A stretch of DNA of 64,000 nucleotides from Clostridiales bacterium (GCA_012838915.1 DUOI01000113.1:1-64000); one strand, 5' to 3'. Counted from the first letter of the stretch, positions 1 through 8,832 are shown. The notes: generated from the sequence alone by a model not told the origin. Translations and numbers: made by a program.

Positions 1-2
1 AA

Positions 3-1004
3 AGAACAGCCCGCCATATCCATGCCTTAATGGGGCATCAGGGTGAGACAGAAAATCATACGGCCTCTCACGAAGCATCCCTGGAAGACCAGGTGGAGAA
101 TTATCTGGGCATGTGCTCGGCTTATTCAGAATATCAGGAAAAGGTGAAAAAAAGGGATACCTTGCGCCAAAGCCTGGAAAGGGCTGCTTCATCCGACAGA
201 ATCCAAAAGGCATTTTCCATGCTTGAATCAGAAGGGGAAGAACAAGGGCAGGAGCAGCTCTTCCGTATTTTCAATAAGTATCCTGTCAGGGATGCCCTGG
301 AGCGGGAATATGAATCCCTGCTTACAGAAATAGCAAATCAGGAGCAGGAACTGGAAGTCTGCAGGAAGAATATACATCAAACCAATATGATTCTGGAGCA
401 GTTAAGCCTGACCAAAGAACTGGAAGAAGCTCATGAAATGATTCAAAAGGGGCGCAGCGGCCTGTTTCAGGTATCCTATGATTACGCGGTACACAGAGCG
501 GCTGCCTGGCTGTGCAGTGAAATCAGAAATGAATTCATGACCGGCATGAAAGATGAGCTTCTTGTTAAGGCTGACGGCATTTTACGGCAGCTGACAGGGG
601 AGGATTACCAGCGAATTATACCCAGCGACAACTTATCCGACTTTTCCTTTGTGCTTAAAGACGGCTCCCGGCAGGAAACCAGCCAAATTCTCAGCCGCGG
701 CACCAGGGAGCAGGTATTTCTGGCAGTGCGGCTGGGCCGGATTTTGGAAATGCAGCCGGCCTTGCCGGTTATTATCGATGATTCCCTTGTGAACTTTGAC
801 TGCGATCATTTAAAACAGGCAGTCGATGTGATTGGCAGCCTGAGCCGAACCCACCAGGTATTTATTATGACCTGCCACCCTCACCTGGTGGAGCATTTCA
901 TGGAATTAAGCAGTGAACTTGGTTCACCTGCCCAGTTCTGGAGGCTGGACAAAGGGCGTTTCTTCCCTTCCAAGGGATTGGAACTTATGGAATATCTAAG
1001 CTGA
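3..1004 (+). CDS. yhaN: YhaN-like AAA ATPase, C-terminal part (5' end outside window)
   Basis: The reading frame is open to the left edge, so this is the 3' part of a larger gene; the first in-window ATG (30) is not a credible start. The visible part begins with Glu/Lys-rich coiled-coil sequence and ends in an SMC/Rad50-type ATPase half: LSRGTREQ is the ABC-like signature and LPVIIDDSLVNFD is Walker B, followed by a TCHPHLVE switch-like motif. YhaN proteins are large SbcC-like ATPases whose gene in Bacillus lies with yhaO (an SbcD-like nuclease) and yhaM. yhaM follows here after two inserted minus-strand genes, which supports the call. The N-terminal Walker A half cannot be seen. A generic SbcC/RecN-like ATPase is the alternative. 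Confidence 0.8.
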   Translation, partial: RTARHIHALMGHQGETENHTASHEASLEDQVENYLGMCSAYSEYQEKVKKRDTLRQSLERAASSDRIQKAFSMLESEGEEQGQEQLFRIFNKYPVRDALEREYESLLTEIANQEQELEVCRKNIHQTNMILEQLSLTKELEEAHEMIQKGRSGLFQVSYDYAVHRAAAWLCSEIRNEFMTGMKDELLVKADGILRQLTGEDYQRIIPSDNLSDFSFVLKDGSRQETSQILSRGTREQVFLAVRLGRILEMQPALPVIIDDSLVNFDCDHLKQAVDVIGSLSRTHQVFIMTCHPHLVEHFMELSSELGSPAQFWRLDKGRFFPSKGLELMEYLS

Positions 1005-1022
1005 CAAGCGAATTCATGTAGG

Positions 1023-1050
1023 AAAAAACCTGGTAATAACCAGGTTTTTT
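1023..1050 (+). terminator. intrinsic terminator after the yhaN-like gene
   Basis: Arms AAAAAACCTGG and CCAGGTTTTTT flank a 5-6 nt loop and end in a T run, 18 bases past the stop codon. The A/T runs on both sides make it usable for the convergent minus-strand gene as well. Confidence 0.85.
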
Positions 1051-1057
1051 ATTCCTG

Positions 1058-1714
1058 TCAGGCAACAGGTTGAATATACCTGTAAATATCAATCTGAAAA
1101 GCCAATCCGGCAGGATTTATTGTGTCTGTGGTCTTATAGTTGATGACCTCCCAGGAGAAAACGAAAAAGTTGCTTAAACTGTCCGGACGAATATCATCAC
1201 TGGACCAGATGTGAATCTTCTGCCAGTTGAAGGGTGCGGCTTTATCCTCGTTTTCTGATGCATTGGCTGTTATAGGTCCGTCAAACAAGCCGCCTTCCGG
1301 GGTAAAGGAACTTACCAGGTCTCCGAAGATATTCCGTTCCTCTACGAACAGCCGATGAGCATTATCAGCAAAGGTAGTAACGGCAATTACATGCTCTTCA
1401 ACACTTCCAACCCGCAGGGCAACGGCAAAATACCTGATTTCTCCCTGCCCGAAGGTATTGTCGTCCCAGATAAACTGAGGCGGCGGCGCGACAAATAAGA
1501 ATTCTTCAAAGGCAATACCTCCGCTGGTATCATTTTCATAGGTTGAGAGAACAGGCCAGATTCCTCCCGGTGCATTTCCAATTACAACTGCATCCTGGGT
1601 GCCGATAGACAAGGTTACCTTGTGGATTGCCTTTTGTATTGCGTTTTCCCGGGAAGTGGAATCAACCTGAGTATTTGTTCCGCTTGTTATTCTTTTTAGA
1701 TCTACAAGTGGCAC
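1058..1714 (-). CDS. uncharacterised protein, paralog of the next gene
   Basis: No family recognised. The 218-residue product has no signal peptide or membrane segment and looks beta-rich. It is clearly homologous along its whole length to the gene at 1750-2391: both start with a DL.R(I/L)TSGT.TQ.DS.SR.NAIQKA segment and share FADNAHRLF(V/I)EER, FNWQKI, WSSDDI and NPAGLA. Start is GTG at 1714, with AGGAGGTG about 7 nt upstream on the minus strand. The ADNAHRLFVEER segment faintly recalls the 'DN.Y.L.VNG' strand of galactose-binding-like lectin folds, but this is weak. The pair lies antisense between yhaN and yhaM and probably forms its own two-gene unit, with this gene second. Confidence 0.75.
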   Translation of the reverse strand: MPLVDLKRITSGTNTQVDSTSRENAIQKAIHKVTLSIGTQDAVVIGNAPGGIWPVLSTYENDTSGGIAFEEFLFVAPPPQFIWDDNTFGQGEIRYFAVALRVGSVEEHVIAVTTFADNAHRLFVEERNIFGDLVSSFTPEGGLFDGPITANASENEDKAAPFNWQKIHIWSSDDIRPDSLSNFFVFSWEVINYKTTDTINPAGLAFQIDIYRYIQPVA

Positions 1715-1749
1715 TTAGTTCACCTCCTGAATGAATTTATAAGGCTATA

Positions 1750-2391
1750 TTAGGTTTCGAGGGCGTGATAAATATCTATAAAATATGCCAGGCCTGCAGG
1801 GTTAAGGGTATCAGCGGTTAGATAATTCATTACTTCAAATGAAACTACCAGGTAGTTATTGGTGCTTTCCGGGATGATATCGTCACTGGACCACAGGCGG
1901 ATTTTCTGCCAGTTAAAGGGTGAAGTGGTGTCATCGGTTTGTGAAGCCTGGGGCACCATAAGGCCGTCTGCCAGTCCTCCGACAGGGGTAAAGGATTGAA
2001 TCAGGGCTCCTCCCGGCCCTCTCTCTTCAATAAACAAACGATGTGCATTATCGGCAAATACAGCTGAAATAACAAGATGATCATTCGGACTGGTAAATTT
2101 GACTGCATGAGCAAAATAACGAATTTCGCCCCCCGGGAAGTTTCTCTGATCCCAAATAAATTCAGGGGGTGGAACTGTTATTATTGCCTGATCGCCGCCA
2201 CCGCTGTCATCATTGGCATATTTTGAAAGCACCGGCCATATACTCGGTACATTGCCAATCAATACTGAATCCTGGATTGGCGAAAGCCCTTGTACCTTGC
2301 GGAGGGCCTTTTGTATAGCATTGGATCTGGAAACGGAATCTGTCTGGGTGTGGGTACCGCTGGTCAACCTGGCAAGATCTGCAATAGCCAA
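1750..2391 (-). CDS. uncharacterised protein, paralog of the previous gene
   Basis: First gene of the tandem pair, separated from the second by 35 nt. I chose the TTG at 2391. The in-frame GTG at 2400 lies inside the Shine-Dalgarno GGAGGTG, whereas the TTG sits 6 nt after it and gives an N-terminus (AIADLARLTSGT) that aligns residue for residue with the paralog (PLVDLKRITSGT). About 213 residues, no signal peptide, no transmembrane segment, no recognised domain. Tandem duplication with moderate divergence suggests related but distinct partners, for example subunits of one assembly (inference). Real coding status is supported by the paralogy and by ribosome sites on both genes. Confidence 0.75.
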   Translation of the reverse strand: MAIADLARLTSGTHTQTDSVSRSNAIQKALRKVQGLSPIQDSVLIGNVPSIWPVLSKYANDDSGGGDQAIITVPPPEFIWDQRNFPGGEIRYFAHAVKFTSPNDHLVISAVFADNAHRLFIEERGPGGALIQSFTPVGGLADGLMVPQASQTDDTTSPFNWQKIRLWSSDDIIPESTNNYLVVSFEVMNYLTADTLNPAGLAYFIDIYHALET

Positions 2392-2430
2392 CCTATTCAC
2401 CTCCGATCAAATAATTGGATATATGTTGTC

Positions 2431-2446
2431 ATATACCATGGTATAT
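2431..2446. promoter_or_regulatory. 16-bp perfect palindrome between the divergent gene pair and yhaM
   Basis: ATATACCATGGTATAT is a perfect palindrome located 40 nt upstream of the minus-strand paralog start and about 125 nt upstream of yhaM. Its position in a divergent promoter region suggests an operator. No matching regulator gene was identified nearby. Confidence 0.4.
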
Positions 2447-2571
2447 AATATTCTTCAGCTCAAGTTTGGTGATCGCTGAAATGCTGATTATAAATGTAAA
2501 CCTGGCGCCAACCCCTTCTTTTTTTTCATACTTCATGATAGAATCAAAGGATAAGAAAAGGAGGTTTGGGC

Positions 2572-3558
2572 ATGCAGAATGATGTAATCACGTTTACCAG
2601 GGGTGAAACTATCCAGGGCTATTACATGCTCAAGACAGTTACCCTGAAAACATCCAATACCAACAACAGGTATTTTGACCTGACCATAGCCGACAAAACC
2701 GGAGAGGTGAACGGCAAGATTTGGGATACGGAAATGGTTGGGGATATGGAATTATACGACGGTATGCTGGTCAAGCTGAGAGGATTGGTCAACGATTGGC
2801 AAGGTCAGCTGCAGGTGAAGGTGGAGCGCATCAGAAGGGTAAATTCCGGTGATAAAATCAGAATAGAGGATTTTGTCCCGTCAGCGCCCCATCCTCCCGA
2901 AGATATGCTGGGTGAAGTCCTCAAATACCTTGTTAAGATAAAGAACGGGGATATTAAGCAGATTACCGGCATTTTACTGAAAGAAAACAGGGAAAAGCTG
3001 CTGCACTATCCGGCAGCCATGAAAAATCATCATTCTGTCCGCGGCGGGTTGTTATATCATATTTCAACCATGTTGAAAATGGCTGAACGGGTTTTAGAGA
3101 TATATACCCACTTGAACGCAGACCTCCTTTATGCCGGTGTAATCCTGCATGATCTGGCCAAAATAGATGAGATGAATGCAAATGACCTGGGCATTGTTTC
3201 GTCCTACACTACGGAGGGAATACTGCTGGGTCATATTGTTCAGGGCATCAAGGACATTGAGCGGGTGGGCAGTCAGATTAATGCTGACAGGGAAACCATA
3301 GTTTTGCTTCAGCATATGATCCTGTCACATCATTATGAACCGGAATTTGGCAGCCCCAAACGGCCTATGATTCCCGAAGGGGAAATACTGCACTACCTGG
3401 ATATGATGGATGCCCGCATGTATGACATGCAGAAAGCTTTGGAGGCTGTCAAACCGGGTGAGTTCTCTGACAAGGTCTGGCTGCTGAACAACCGTCAGAT
3501 GTACAAGCCGGCGGCAAAAGAGAAAGAAAGCAGCAGCCGGGAACAGCAAAGCGTTTAA
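2572..3558 (+). CDS. yhaM: 3'-5' exoribonuclease YhaM family
   Basis: About 328 residues, the family's usual size. The N-terminal part (residues ~1-100) is an OB-fold nucleic-acid binding domain (YFDLTIADKTGEVNGKIWD). The C-terminal part is an HD domain: HHSVRGGLLYH near residue 154 and HDLAK near residue 193 are the metal-binding motifs. YhaM degrades RNA and single-stranded DNA from the 3' end. The start is ATG 2572, 7 nt after AAGGAGG at 2558-2564. An in-frame TTG at 2566 is too close to that ribosome site. helD follows after 17 nt, so the two are probably co-transcribed. Confidence 0.9.
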   Translation: MQNDVITFTRGETIQGYYMLKTVTLKTSNTNNRYFDLTIADKTGEVNGKIWDTEMVGDMELYDGMLVKLRGLVNDWQGQLQVKVERIRRVNSGDKIRIEDFVPSAPHPPEDMLGEVLKYLVKIKNGDIKQITGILLKENREKLLHYPAAMKNHHSVRGGLLYHISTMLKMAERVLEIYTHLNADLLYAGVILHDLAKIDEMNANDLGIVSSYTTEGILLGHIVQGIKDIERVGSQINADRETIVLLQHMILSHHYEPEFGSPKRPMIPEGEILHYLDMMDARMYDMQKALEAVKPGEFSDKVWLLNNRQMYKPAAKEKESSSREQQSV

Positions 3559-3575
3559 CCAGGAGTTGAATATTT

Positions 3576-5834
3576 TTGAATCAGAAACAGTGGGAACTGG
3601 AACAGGAACACCTGCAAAAAGTTTATGATAAAATATGCCGGGAATTGGCTCGCCGGAGCAAGGAAGTCAGGGATTTTCGAAAAACGGTAGCCAAAACCGG
3701 CCGCACCGTCTGGGAGGAAGCCGACCATGTCTGGGAGCGGGGAGATATGGATGCGGCGGTGGAAATCAAGCAATACATGGACGTATTGAGGCAGGAAAGC
3801 CGGAGCTATGATATTGCCCGGCGGCAGCTCTCCAAATTGGAACGATTGGAAAATTCGCCTTACTTTGGGCGGATCGACTTCACAGAAGACGGTTACGACG
3901 ACACAGAAAAAATCTATATCGGTATTACATCCTTCTTTGATGAAAAAGGCAATATCCTAATTTACGACTGGAGGGCGCCTGTTTCCGGCATTTTTTACGA
4001 CTTTGAGCTGGGACGGGCTCAATACCTGTGCCCCGAAGGTGTTATTGAAGGCACGGTAAGCTTGAAGCGTCAGTACCGTATAAGCCGGAATCGATTGGAG
4101 TTTATGCTGGATACCGGCGTTAAGATAGGCGATGAGGTGCTCCAGGAGATATTGAGCAAAAATACCGATGAAAAGATGCGAAATATAGTCAACACCATTC
4201 AGAAGGAGCAAAATCGCATTATCCGGGATGAGGACCATCAGCTGCTCATGGTACAGGGGGTAGCCGGAAGCGGAAAAACATCAGTTGCCCTGCATCGGAT
4301 TGCCTGGCTGCTGTACCACTACAGGGACACCAATATGACTTCCAGTAATATTTTGATTTTTTCTCCCAACACGGTATTCAATGACTATATATCCAATGTA
4401 CTGCCCGAGCTGGGTGAAGAAAACATGCAGCAAACCACCTTTGATGAATACCTGGAAAAGGTAACGGATAAGGGCTTGTTCTTTGAAAGAAACAGCAGCC
4501 ATATGGAATATGTTCTGATTGCCGGGAAACGGAGGAAGCATCTGACCAGGCTGCAGGGCATTGCATACAAGTCTTCAATGGACTTTTACCATCTTCTGAA
4601 TGACTATATGGGTTATCTGGAACACCATGCCATTAACATAGGGGATATTGTATTCCGGGGCAGGGTAATTGTATCCCGGCAGGATATCAAAAAGCTGTTT
4701 TATGAAGATTATGCCTCCATGCCCCTGGCAAAAAGGCTGGAAAAACTTAAGGCCCGCCTGCACTATCTTATCCGCCCTGCCTGGGTGCAAAGGCGGCTGG
4801 AATTGGAAAGGCAGCTGAGTGAAAACCCGGATTATAAGAGGAAAGCCAGGGCATACAGCCGCTTGTTTGTGTATCGGGAATTCAGAGCGGTACGTCAGCT
4901 TATTGAAGAAATGCTGCGGTTTGACACATTTCAGGCCTTCCTGAATCTATTTGAGGATGTGGATTTGTTTGTCAGCCTGGCAGGAGAAAAGCTGCCCAAA
5001 AACCATATCAGCATCTGTTCTGATACCGCAGACAGAATCCGCAGGAAAATGCTGGGCTACGAAGACATTACCGCTTATATTTACCTGAAAGGCATGCTGG
5101 AAGGTGTTCCTCGCATGGATCATATTCGCCATGTTGTTGTGGATGAGGCCCAGGATTATACACCGGTTCAGTATGGAATTCTCAGGCAGTTGTTTCCCAA
5201 GACCCGGATGACTCTGCTGGGGGATTTCAATCAGACAATCCATCCCCTGAGAGCCCCCTTTGGCTACCAACAGGTATCGGAAATTCTTCTGCCGGACAGC
5301 CATGCCATTATTCGCCTGACAAAGGGTTACCGGTCCACCTCGGATATCGTTAAATTTACCCGGCATATCCTGAAGGACAGCAAGGTTGAATCCGTGGAGA
5401 GATCCGGGCAAAAGCCCCGCCTGATTCTGGCAGCTGATGAAAGCCTTCTTACAGACAAATTGGTGGCAGACATCAAACAATTAATCAACAATGGCCTGGA
5501 GTCAATCGGGATTCTGTGTAAAACTGCCGAAAGAAGCAGACAGGTCTACAATGCAATCCGGGGAAGGCTTGATGTCACCCTCCTTACCCGGGATGACGCT
5601 GATTTCGGCAAAGGAATTATAGTGCTTCCGGTCTACCTGGCCAAGGGGCTGGAGTTTGACGGAGCCATGGTATTGGATGCTGATAAGGAAACCTACGGTC
5701 CGGAACAGGACAGGAAGCTGTTTTATACAGCCTGTACCAGGGCGCTTCACAGGCTGCACCTGTATTGCAGCGGTGAGGTTTCAACCTTTATGAATGATAT
5801 CCCTGCAGAATACTATGAAACAGTAAATATCTAG
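3576..5834 (+). CDS. helD: HelD-type superfamily 1 ATPase (RNA polymerase recycling)
   Basis: 752 residues, typical for Firmicutes HelD. A long N-terminal charged coiled coil (residues 1-~90) matches the arm that enters the RNA polymerase secondary channel. Walker A is GVAGSGKTS near residue 228, Walker B is VVVDEAQDYTPVQY, and later UvrD-like motifs include LTKGYRST and VYLAKGLEFDGA. HelD uses ATP to release stalled RNA polymerase from nucleic acid. Start is TTG 3576 with AGGAG 10 nt upstream. It follows yhaM directly. A UvrD/Rep DNA helicase is less likely because the family-specific N-terminal arm is present. Confidence 0.9.
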   Translation: MNQKQWELEQEHLQKVYDKICRELARRSKEVRDFRKTVAKTGRTVWEEADHVWERGDMDAAVEIKQYMDVLRQESRSYDIARRQLSKLERLENSPYFGRIDFTEDGYDDTEKIYIGITSFFDEKGNILIYDWRAPVSGIFYDFELGRAQYLCPEGVIEGTVSLKRQYRISRNRLEFMLDTGVKIGDEVLQEILSKNTDEKMRNIVNTIQKEQNRIIRDEDHQLLMVQGVAGSGKTSVALHRIAWLLYHYRDTNMTSSNILIFSPNTVFNDYISNVLPELGEENMQQTTFDEYLEKVTDKGLFFERNSSHMEYVLIAGKRRKHLTRLQGIAYKSSMDFYHLLNDYMGYLEHHAINIGDIVFRGRVIVSRQDIKKLFYEDYASMPLAKRLEKLKARLHYLIRPAWVQRRLELERQLSENPDYKRKARAYSRLFVYREFRAVRQLIEEMLRFDTFQAFLNLFEDVDLFVSLAGEKLPKNHISICSDTADRIRRKMLGYEDITAYIYLKGMLEGVPRMDHIRHVVVDEAQDYTPVQYGILRQLFPKTRMTLLGDFNQTIHPLRAPFGYQQVSEILLPDSHAIIRLTKGYRSTSDIVKFTRHILKDSKVESVERSGQKPRLILAADESLLTDKLVADIKQLINNGLESIGILCKTAERSRQVYNAIRGRLDVTLLTRDDADFGKGIIVLPVYLAKGLEFDGAMVLDADKETYGPEQDRKLFYTACTRALHRLHLYCSGEVSTFMNDIPAEYYETVNI

Positions 5835-5942
5835 AATACATGTTTGACAGAATAAAAGCTTAGTTACAAAAACTTAAATTTTACCGACAGAGAAGTAAAA
5901 AAAGACGCATTTCTACATTTATAGCAAGTAAATTTAACAGCT

Positions 5943-5973
5943 TTGTTAATGACACATAAAAAAACCTTATAAT
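5943..5973 (+). promoter_or_regulatory. candidate promoter for the kinase-ulaE unit
   Basis: TTGTTA (5943-5948) and TATAAT (5968-5973) are separated by 19 nt, which is long. An alternative -35, TTAATG, would give 16 nt. The 171-nt gap after helD is AT-rich and contains no other clear element. Confidence 0.4.
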
Positions 5974-6005
5974 TATATTATATCAATAATCAAAGGGGAG
6001 ATTAT

Positions 6006-7520
6006 ATGAGATATTTAATGGGGATTGATAATGGAGGGACATATTGTAAGGCAGCCATCTTTGATGAACATGGCAGGCAGATTTCCGTAGCCAGTGCTTC
6101 CATAGAAAACATGACACCAAAACCCGGATACACGGAAAGGGATATGGAAGATCTCTGGAGAAAGAATGCGGAAGCTATCAGAAAGGCCATTCAAAAAAGC
6201 GGAATTGATCCCGCCGATATCATAAGTGTTTCATTTTCAGGGCATGGAAAAGGCTTGTATATGCTCAAGGAAGATGGGAGTCCCGCATATAACGGTATTC
6301 TATCCACGGATACAAGGGCATGGGAATACGTGGAAAAGTGGTTTTCGGATGGTACATACAAGAAAGTATTCAAAAAGTCTTTCCAGGAGATAATAGCCTG
6401 CCAACCTGTCAGCTTATTGGCATGGTTTAGAGATCATCGACCCGACATATTAAAAGAAACCAGGCATATTTTATCCGTCAAGGATTATATCCGCTACAGG
6501 CTTACCGGAAGGATCTATGGTGAATATACGGATTTTTCCGGATCCAACTTATTAAACCTGTCAACCAAATCCTACGATAGGGAGCTGTTATCTTATTTTA
6601 GACTGGAGAGTATTTATGATAAGCTGCCCCCTTTGCTGTATTCTTCAGATATCGGCGGATATGTCACCAGGGAAGCCGGTAAGGAGACACTGCTTCCTGA
6701 AGGGATTCCCGCGGCAGCGGGTATGTTTGATGTAGATGCATGTGGAATTGCCTCGGGTTTGGTGGATGAAAAGCAGATGTGTATGATTGCAGGAACGTGG
6801 AGCATAAATGAATTTATTGCCAAAGAACCGATAACTAACGGTACGGTGGCTTTAAATTCCTTGTTCTGTATTCCCGGGTATTTTCTGATTGAAGAAAGCA
6901 GTCCCACTTCTGCCGGAAACCTGGAGTGGTTTATTCGCAATCTGATGAGTTATGAGAAAGAAGAAGCCGGGACAGCAGGTGCTTCTGTTTATGATCTTGC
7001 CAATGAGTGGGTGGCTGCTATAGATCCGGAAGACAATAGTGTTATTTTTCTCCCCTTCCTGAACGGTTCCAATGAGGATGCATTGGCCAGGGGTACTTTC
7101 ATCGGGCTGACCGGGTATCATAATAAGAAGCATATGTTGCGGGCTGTTTATGAGGGAATTGTATTTTCCCACCTTACCCATGTAAAGAAACTACTGCAGA
7201 ATCGTGAAATTCCGGCCAGCATCAGGCTGTCCGGGGGAGCTGCCAAATCAGATGTATGGGTACAGATCTTTGCTGACGTATTACAGATTCCCGTTGATGT
7301 TATCGAAGATAAGGAGCTGGGAGCCCAGGGTGCAGCCATGGCAGCAGGTATTGCAGCAGGCATTTACAAAGATTATCAGGAAGCAGTTTCGAGAACCGTG
7401 AATATTACAAAAACAGTTTACCCGCGGCCGGAATATAAGCGTATTTATGAGAAAAAATATCAGGCGTACCGGAACGTTATTAATGCACTTAGCGGCTCAT
7501 GGGAATCATTTATTGATTAG
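6006..7520 (+). CDS. FGGY-family sugar kinase, L-xylulokinase-like
   Basis: 504 residues with the FGGY fold: phosphate-binding MGIDNGGTYCKAAIFD at the N-terminus, SFSGHGKGLYML and ILSTDTRA in the substrate domain, and a C-terminal SGGAAKSDVWVQIFADVLQ plus ELGAQGAAMAAG. The HGKGL..L and the following TDTRA segments resemble LyxK (L-xylulokinase) of Escherichia coli more than glycerol kinase or XylB. It would phosphorylate a ketose such as L-xylulose to the 5-phosphate, the substrate expected by the UlaE-type epimerase encoded next. ATG 6006 lies 5 nt after GGGGAG. First gene of the ascorbate/L-xylulose cluster. Exact sugar specificity is inferred. Confidence 0.8.
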   Translation: MRYLMGIDNGGTYCKAAIFDEHGRQISVASASIENMTPKPGYTERDMEDLWRKNAEAIRKAIQKSGIDPADIISVSFSGHGKGLYMLKEDGSPAYNGILSTDTRAWEYVEKWFSDGTYKKVFKKSFQEIIACQPVSLLAWFRDHRPDILKETRHILSVKDYIRYRLTGRIYGEYTDFSGSNLLNLSTKSYDRELLSYFRLESIYDKLPPLLYSSDIGGYVTREAGKETLLPEGIPAAAGMFDVDACGIASGLVDEKQMCMIAGTWSINEFIAKEPITNGTVALNSLFCIPGYFLIEESSPTSAGNLEWFIRNLMSYEKEEAGTAGASVYDLANEWVAAIDPEDNSVIFLPFLNGSNEDALARGTFIGLTGYHNKKHMLRAVYEGIVFSHLTHVKKLLQNREIPASIRLSGGAAKSDVWVQIFADVLQIPVDVIEDKELGAQGAAMAAGIAAGIYKDYQEAVSRTVNITKTVYPRPEYKRIYEKKYQAYRNVINALSGSWESFID

Positions 7521-7677
7521 GTATCTTAGTAAATGATATTTTGGACATGTTCGGAATTGCATTAATATAAATGAGCAAATGCCTGTGTAAAGCTGTTTAT
7601 ATATCAGTAAAGTCAGAGTAATATCAATGATGATTATACTTCGGCCAACAAGCTGTGGTAAAGAAAGGAAAATGTAT

Positions 7678-8529
7678 ATGTCTGTTCCAAGAAAATATTC
7701 ATTAGGACTGTATGAAAAGTCCATGCCGAACAACCTGGTGTGGGAAGAAAAGTTGCAGGCAGCCAAAAATGCAGGATTTGACTTCGTTGAGATAAGCATC
7801 GATGAAACAGATGAAAAGCTTTCAAGACTGGATATGAGCAAAAACGAAAGGCTGCAGTTGGTAAGAACTATGATGGAAGTTGAGTTGCCCATTCGTACCA
7901 TGTGTTTAAGCGGACACCGGAAATACCCCCTGGGCAGCAGCGATCCGGCTACCTGTAAAAGGGGAATTGAAATAATGGAAAAAGCAATTCAGCTGGCTGA
8001 AGATTTGGGAATACGCATCATTCAACTGGCCGGCTATGATGTTTATTATGAAGAGTCGACACCTGATACTGTAGCCAGGTTTGAAGAGAATCTCAGGAAA
8101 TCAGTACTGATGGCAGCTAAAGCCGGTGTAGTATTAGGCTTTGAAACTATGGAAACGGAATTTCTGAACACGGTTGAAAAGTGTATGAGATATGTAAACC
8201 TTATTGGCTCCAGTTATTTAAAGATATATCCGGACTCAGGAAACATCACAAATGCTGCCGTCAGATATGGGACTGATGTATTGAAGGATTTGGAGACGGG
8301 AACCGGGCATCTCGTAGCCATGCATTTAAAAGAGGCCCTGCCGGGCAGATTCAGGGAGATAAGATACGGAGAAGGCCATGTGGATTTTAAGGCTATGATT
8401 AATAAGGCCTGGGAATTGGGCATAAGAAAATTTGTGACAGAATTCTGGTATACCGGAAATCCCCTGTGGCAGGAGGATCTGGTGTATGCACAAAATTTGA
8501 TGACAGGTATATTGGATAAAATTAATTGA
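7678..8529 (+). CDS. ulaE: L-xylulose-5-phosphate 3-epimerase (UlaE/SgbU type)
   Basis: A TIM-barrel epimerase of about 283 residues that aligns well with E. coli UlaE from the N-terminus: LGLYEKSMP, GFDFVEISIDETDEKLSRLDMS, TMCLSGHRKYPLGS and IQLAGYDVYYEE. Candidate metal ligands are the Glu in GFETMETEF, Asp in IYPDSGNI, His in AMHLKEA and Glu in VTEFWY. It converts L-xylulose-5-phosphate to L-ribulose-5-phosphate. I chose ATG 7678, 7 nt after AAAGGAA. The in-frame ATGs at 7627, 7630 and 7672 lack a well-placed ribosome site and would add non-homologous sequence. A 157-nt gap separates it from the kinase gene. Confidence 0.88.
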   Translation: MSVPRKYSLGLYEKSMPNNLVWEEKLQAAKNAGFDFVEISIDETDEKLSRLDMSKNERLQLVRTMMEVELPIRTMCLSGHRKYPLGSSDPATCKRGIEIMEKAIQLAEDLGIRIIQLAGYDVYYEESTPDTVARFEENLRKSVLMAAKAGVVLGFETMETEFLNTVEKCMRYVNLIGSSYLKIYPDSGNITNAAVRYGTDVLKDLETGTGHLVAMHLKEALPGRFREIRYGEGHVDFKAMINKAWELGIRKFVTEFWYTGNPLWQEDLVYAQNLMTGILDKIN

Positions 8530-8559
8530 GACAGCCCGCATACGGGAGAATAATTCTGC

Positions 8560-8638
8560 AAGAGTATCTACGTTTCTGTGACTCATGTGTTTATTATCAG
8601 GCTGCATGATATCACAGGGGGGATACTCTTACTTTTTT
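8560..8638 (+). terminator. long imperfect hairpin with T run after ulaE
   Basis: Outer arms AAGAGTATC (8560-8568) and GATACTCTT (8622-8630) enclose inner arms CTGTGA (8576-8581) with TCACAG (8612-8617) and TCATG (8583-8587) with CATGA (8605-8609). The outer stem is followed by ACTTTTTT. The shape is that of an intrinsic terminator on an unusually long, interrupted stem. It separates the kinase-ulaE unit from the ulaG promoter. Confidence 0.7.
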
Positions 8639-8698
8639 GGACTTTTGCCCAACACACATATCAATCCGGGAATTGATGTACCCATGAAAGAAATAAAC

Positions 8699-8761
8699 GT
8701 TCATATAATTTATAAATGAACATATAATATGCTTGAAATGAACTAAATGTTGGTTTATAAT
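8699..8761 (+). promoter_or_regulatory. ulaG operon promoter with three GTTCAT/ATGAAC half-sites
   Basis: TTGAAA (8733-8738) and TATAAT (8756-8761) are spaced by exactly 17 nt. An upstream alternative pair, TTCATA (8700-8705) and TATAAT (8723-8728), also has 17 nt. GTTCAT at 8699-8704 and ATGAAC at 8716-8721 form an inverted repeat, and a further ATGAAC lies at 8738-8743, 22 bp on (about two helix turns) and touching the -35 box. These are plausible binding sites for the DeoR-type regulator at 15415. The rest of the 303-nt gap before ulaG is AT-rich and holds the ulaE terminator. Confidence 0.6.
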
Positions 8762-8832
8762 ACATATAAACGATAAATGGATAAAGTATACGCCTTAAAT
8801 ATATGTACTAATTGAATGATTGGGGGAATTGC

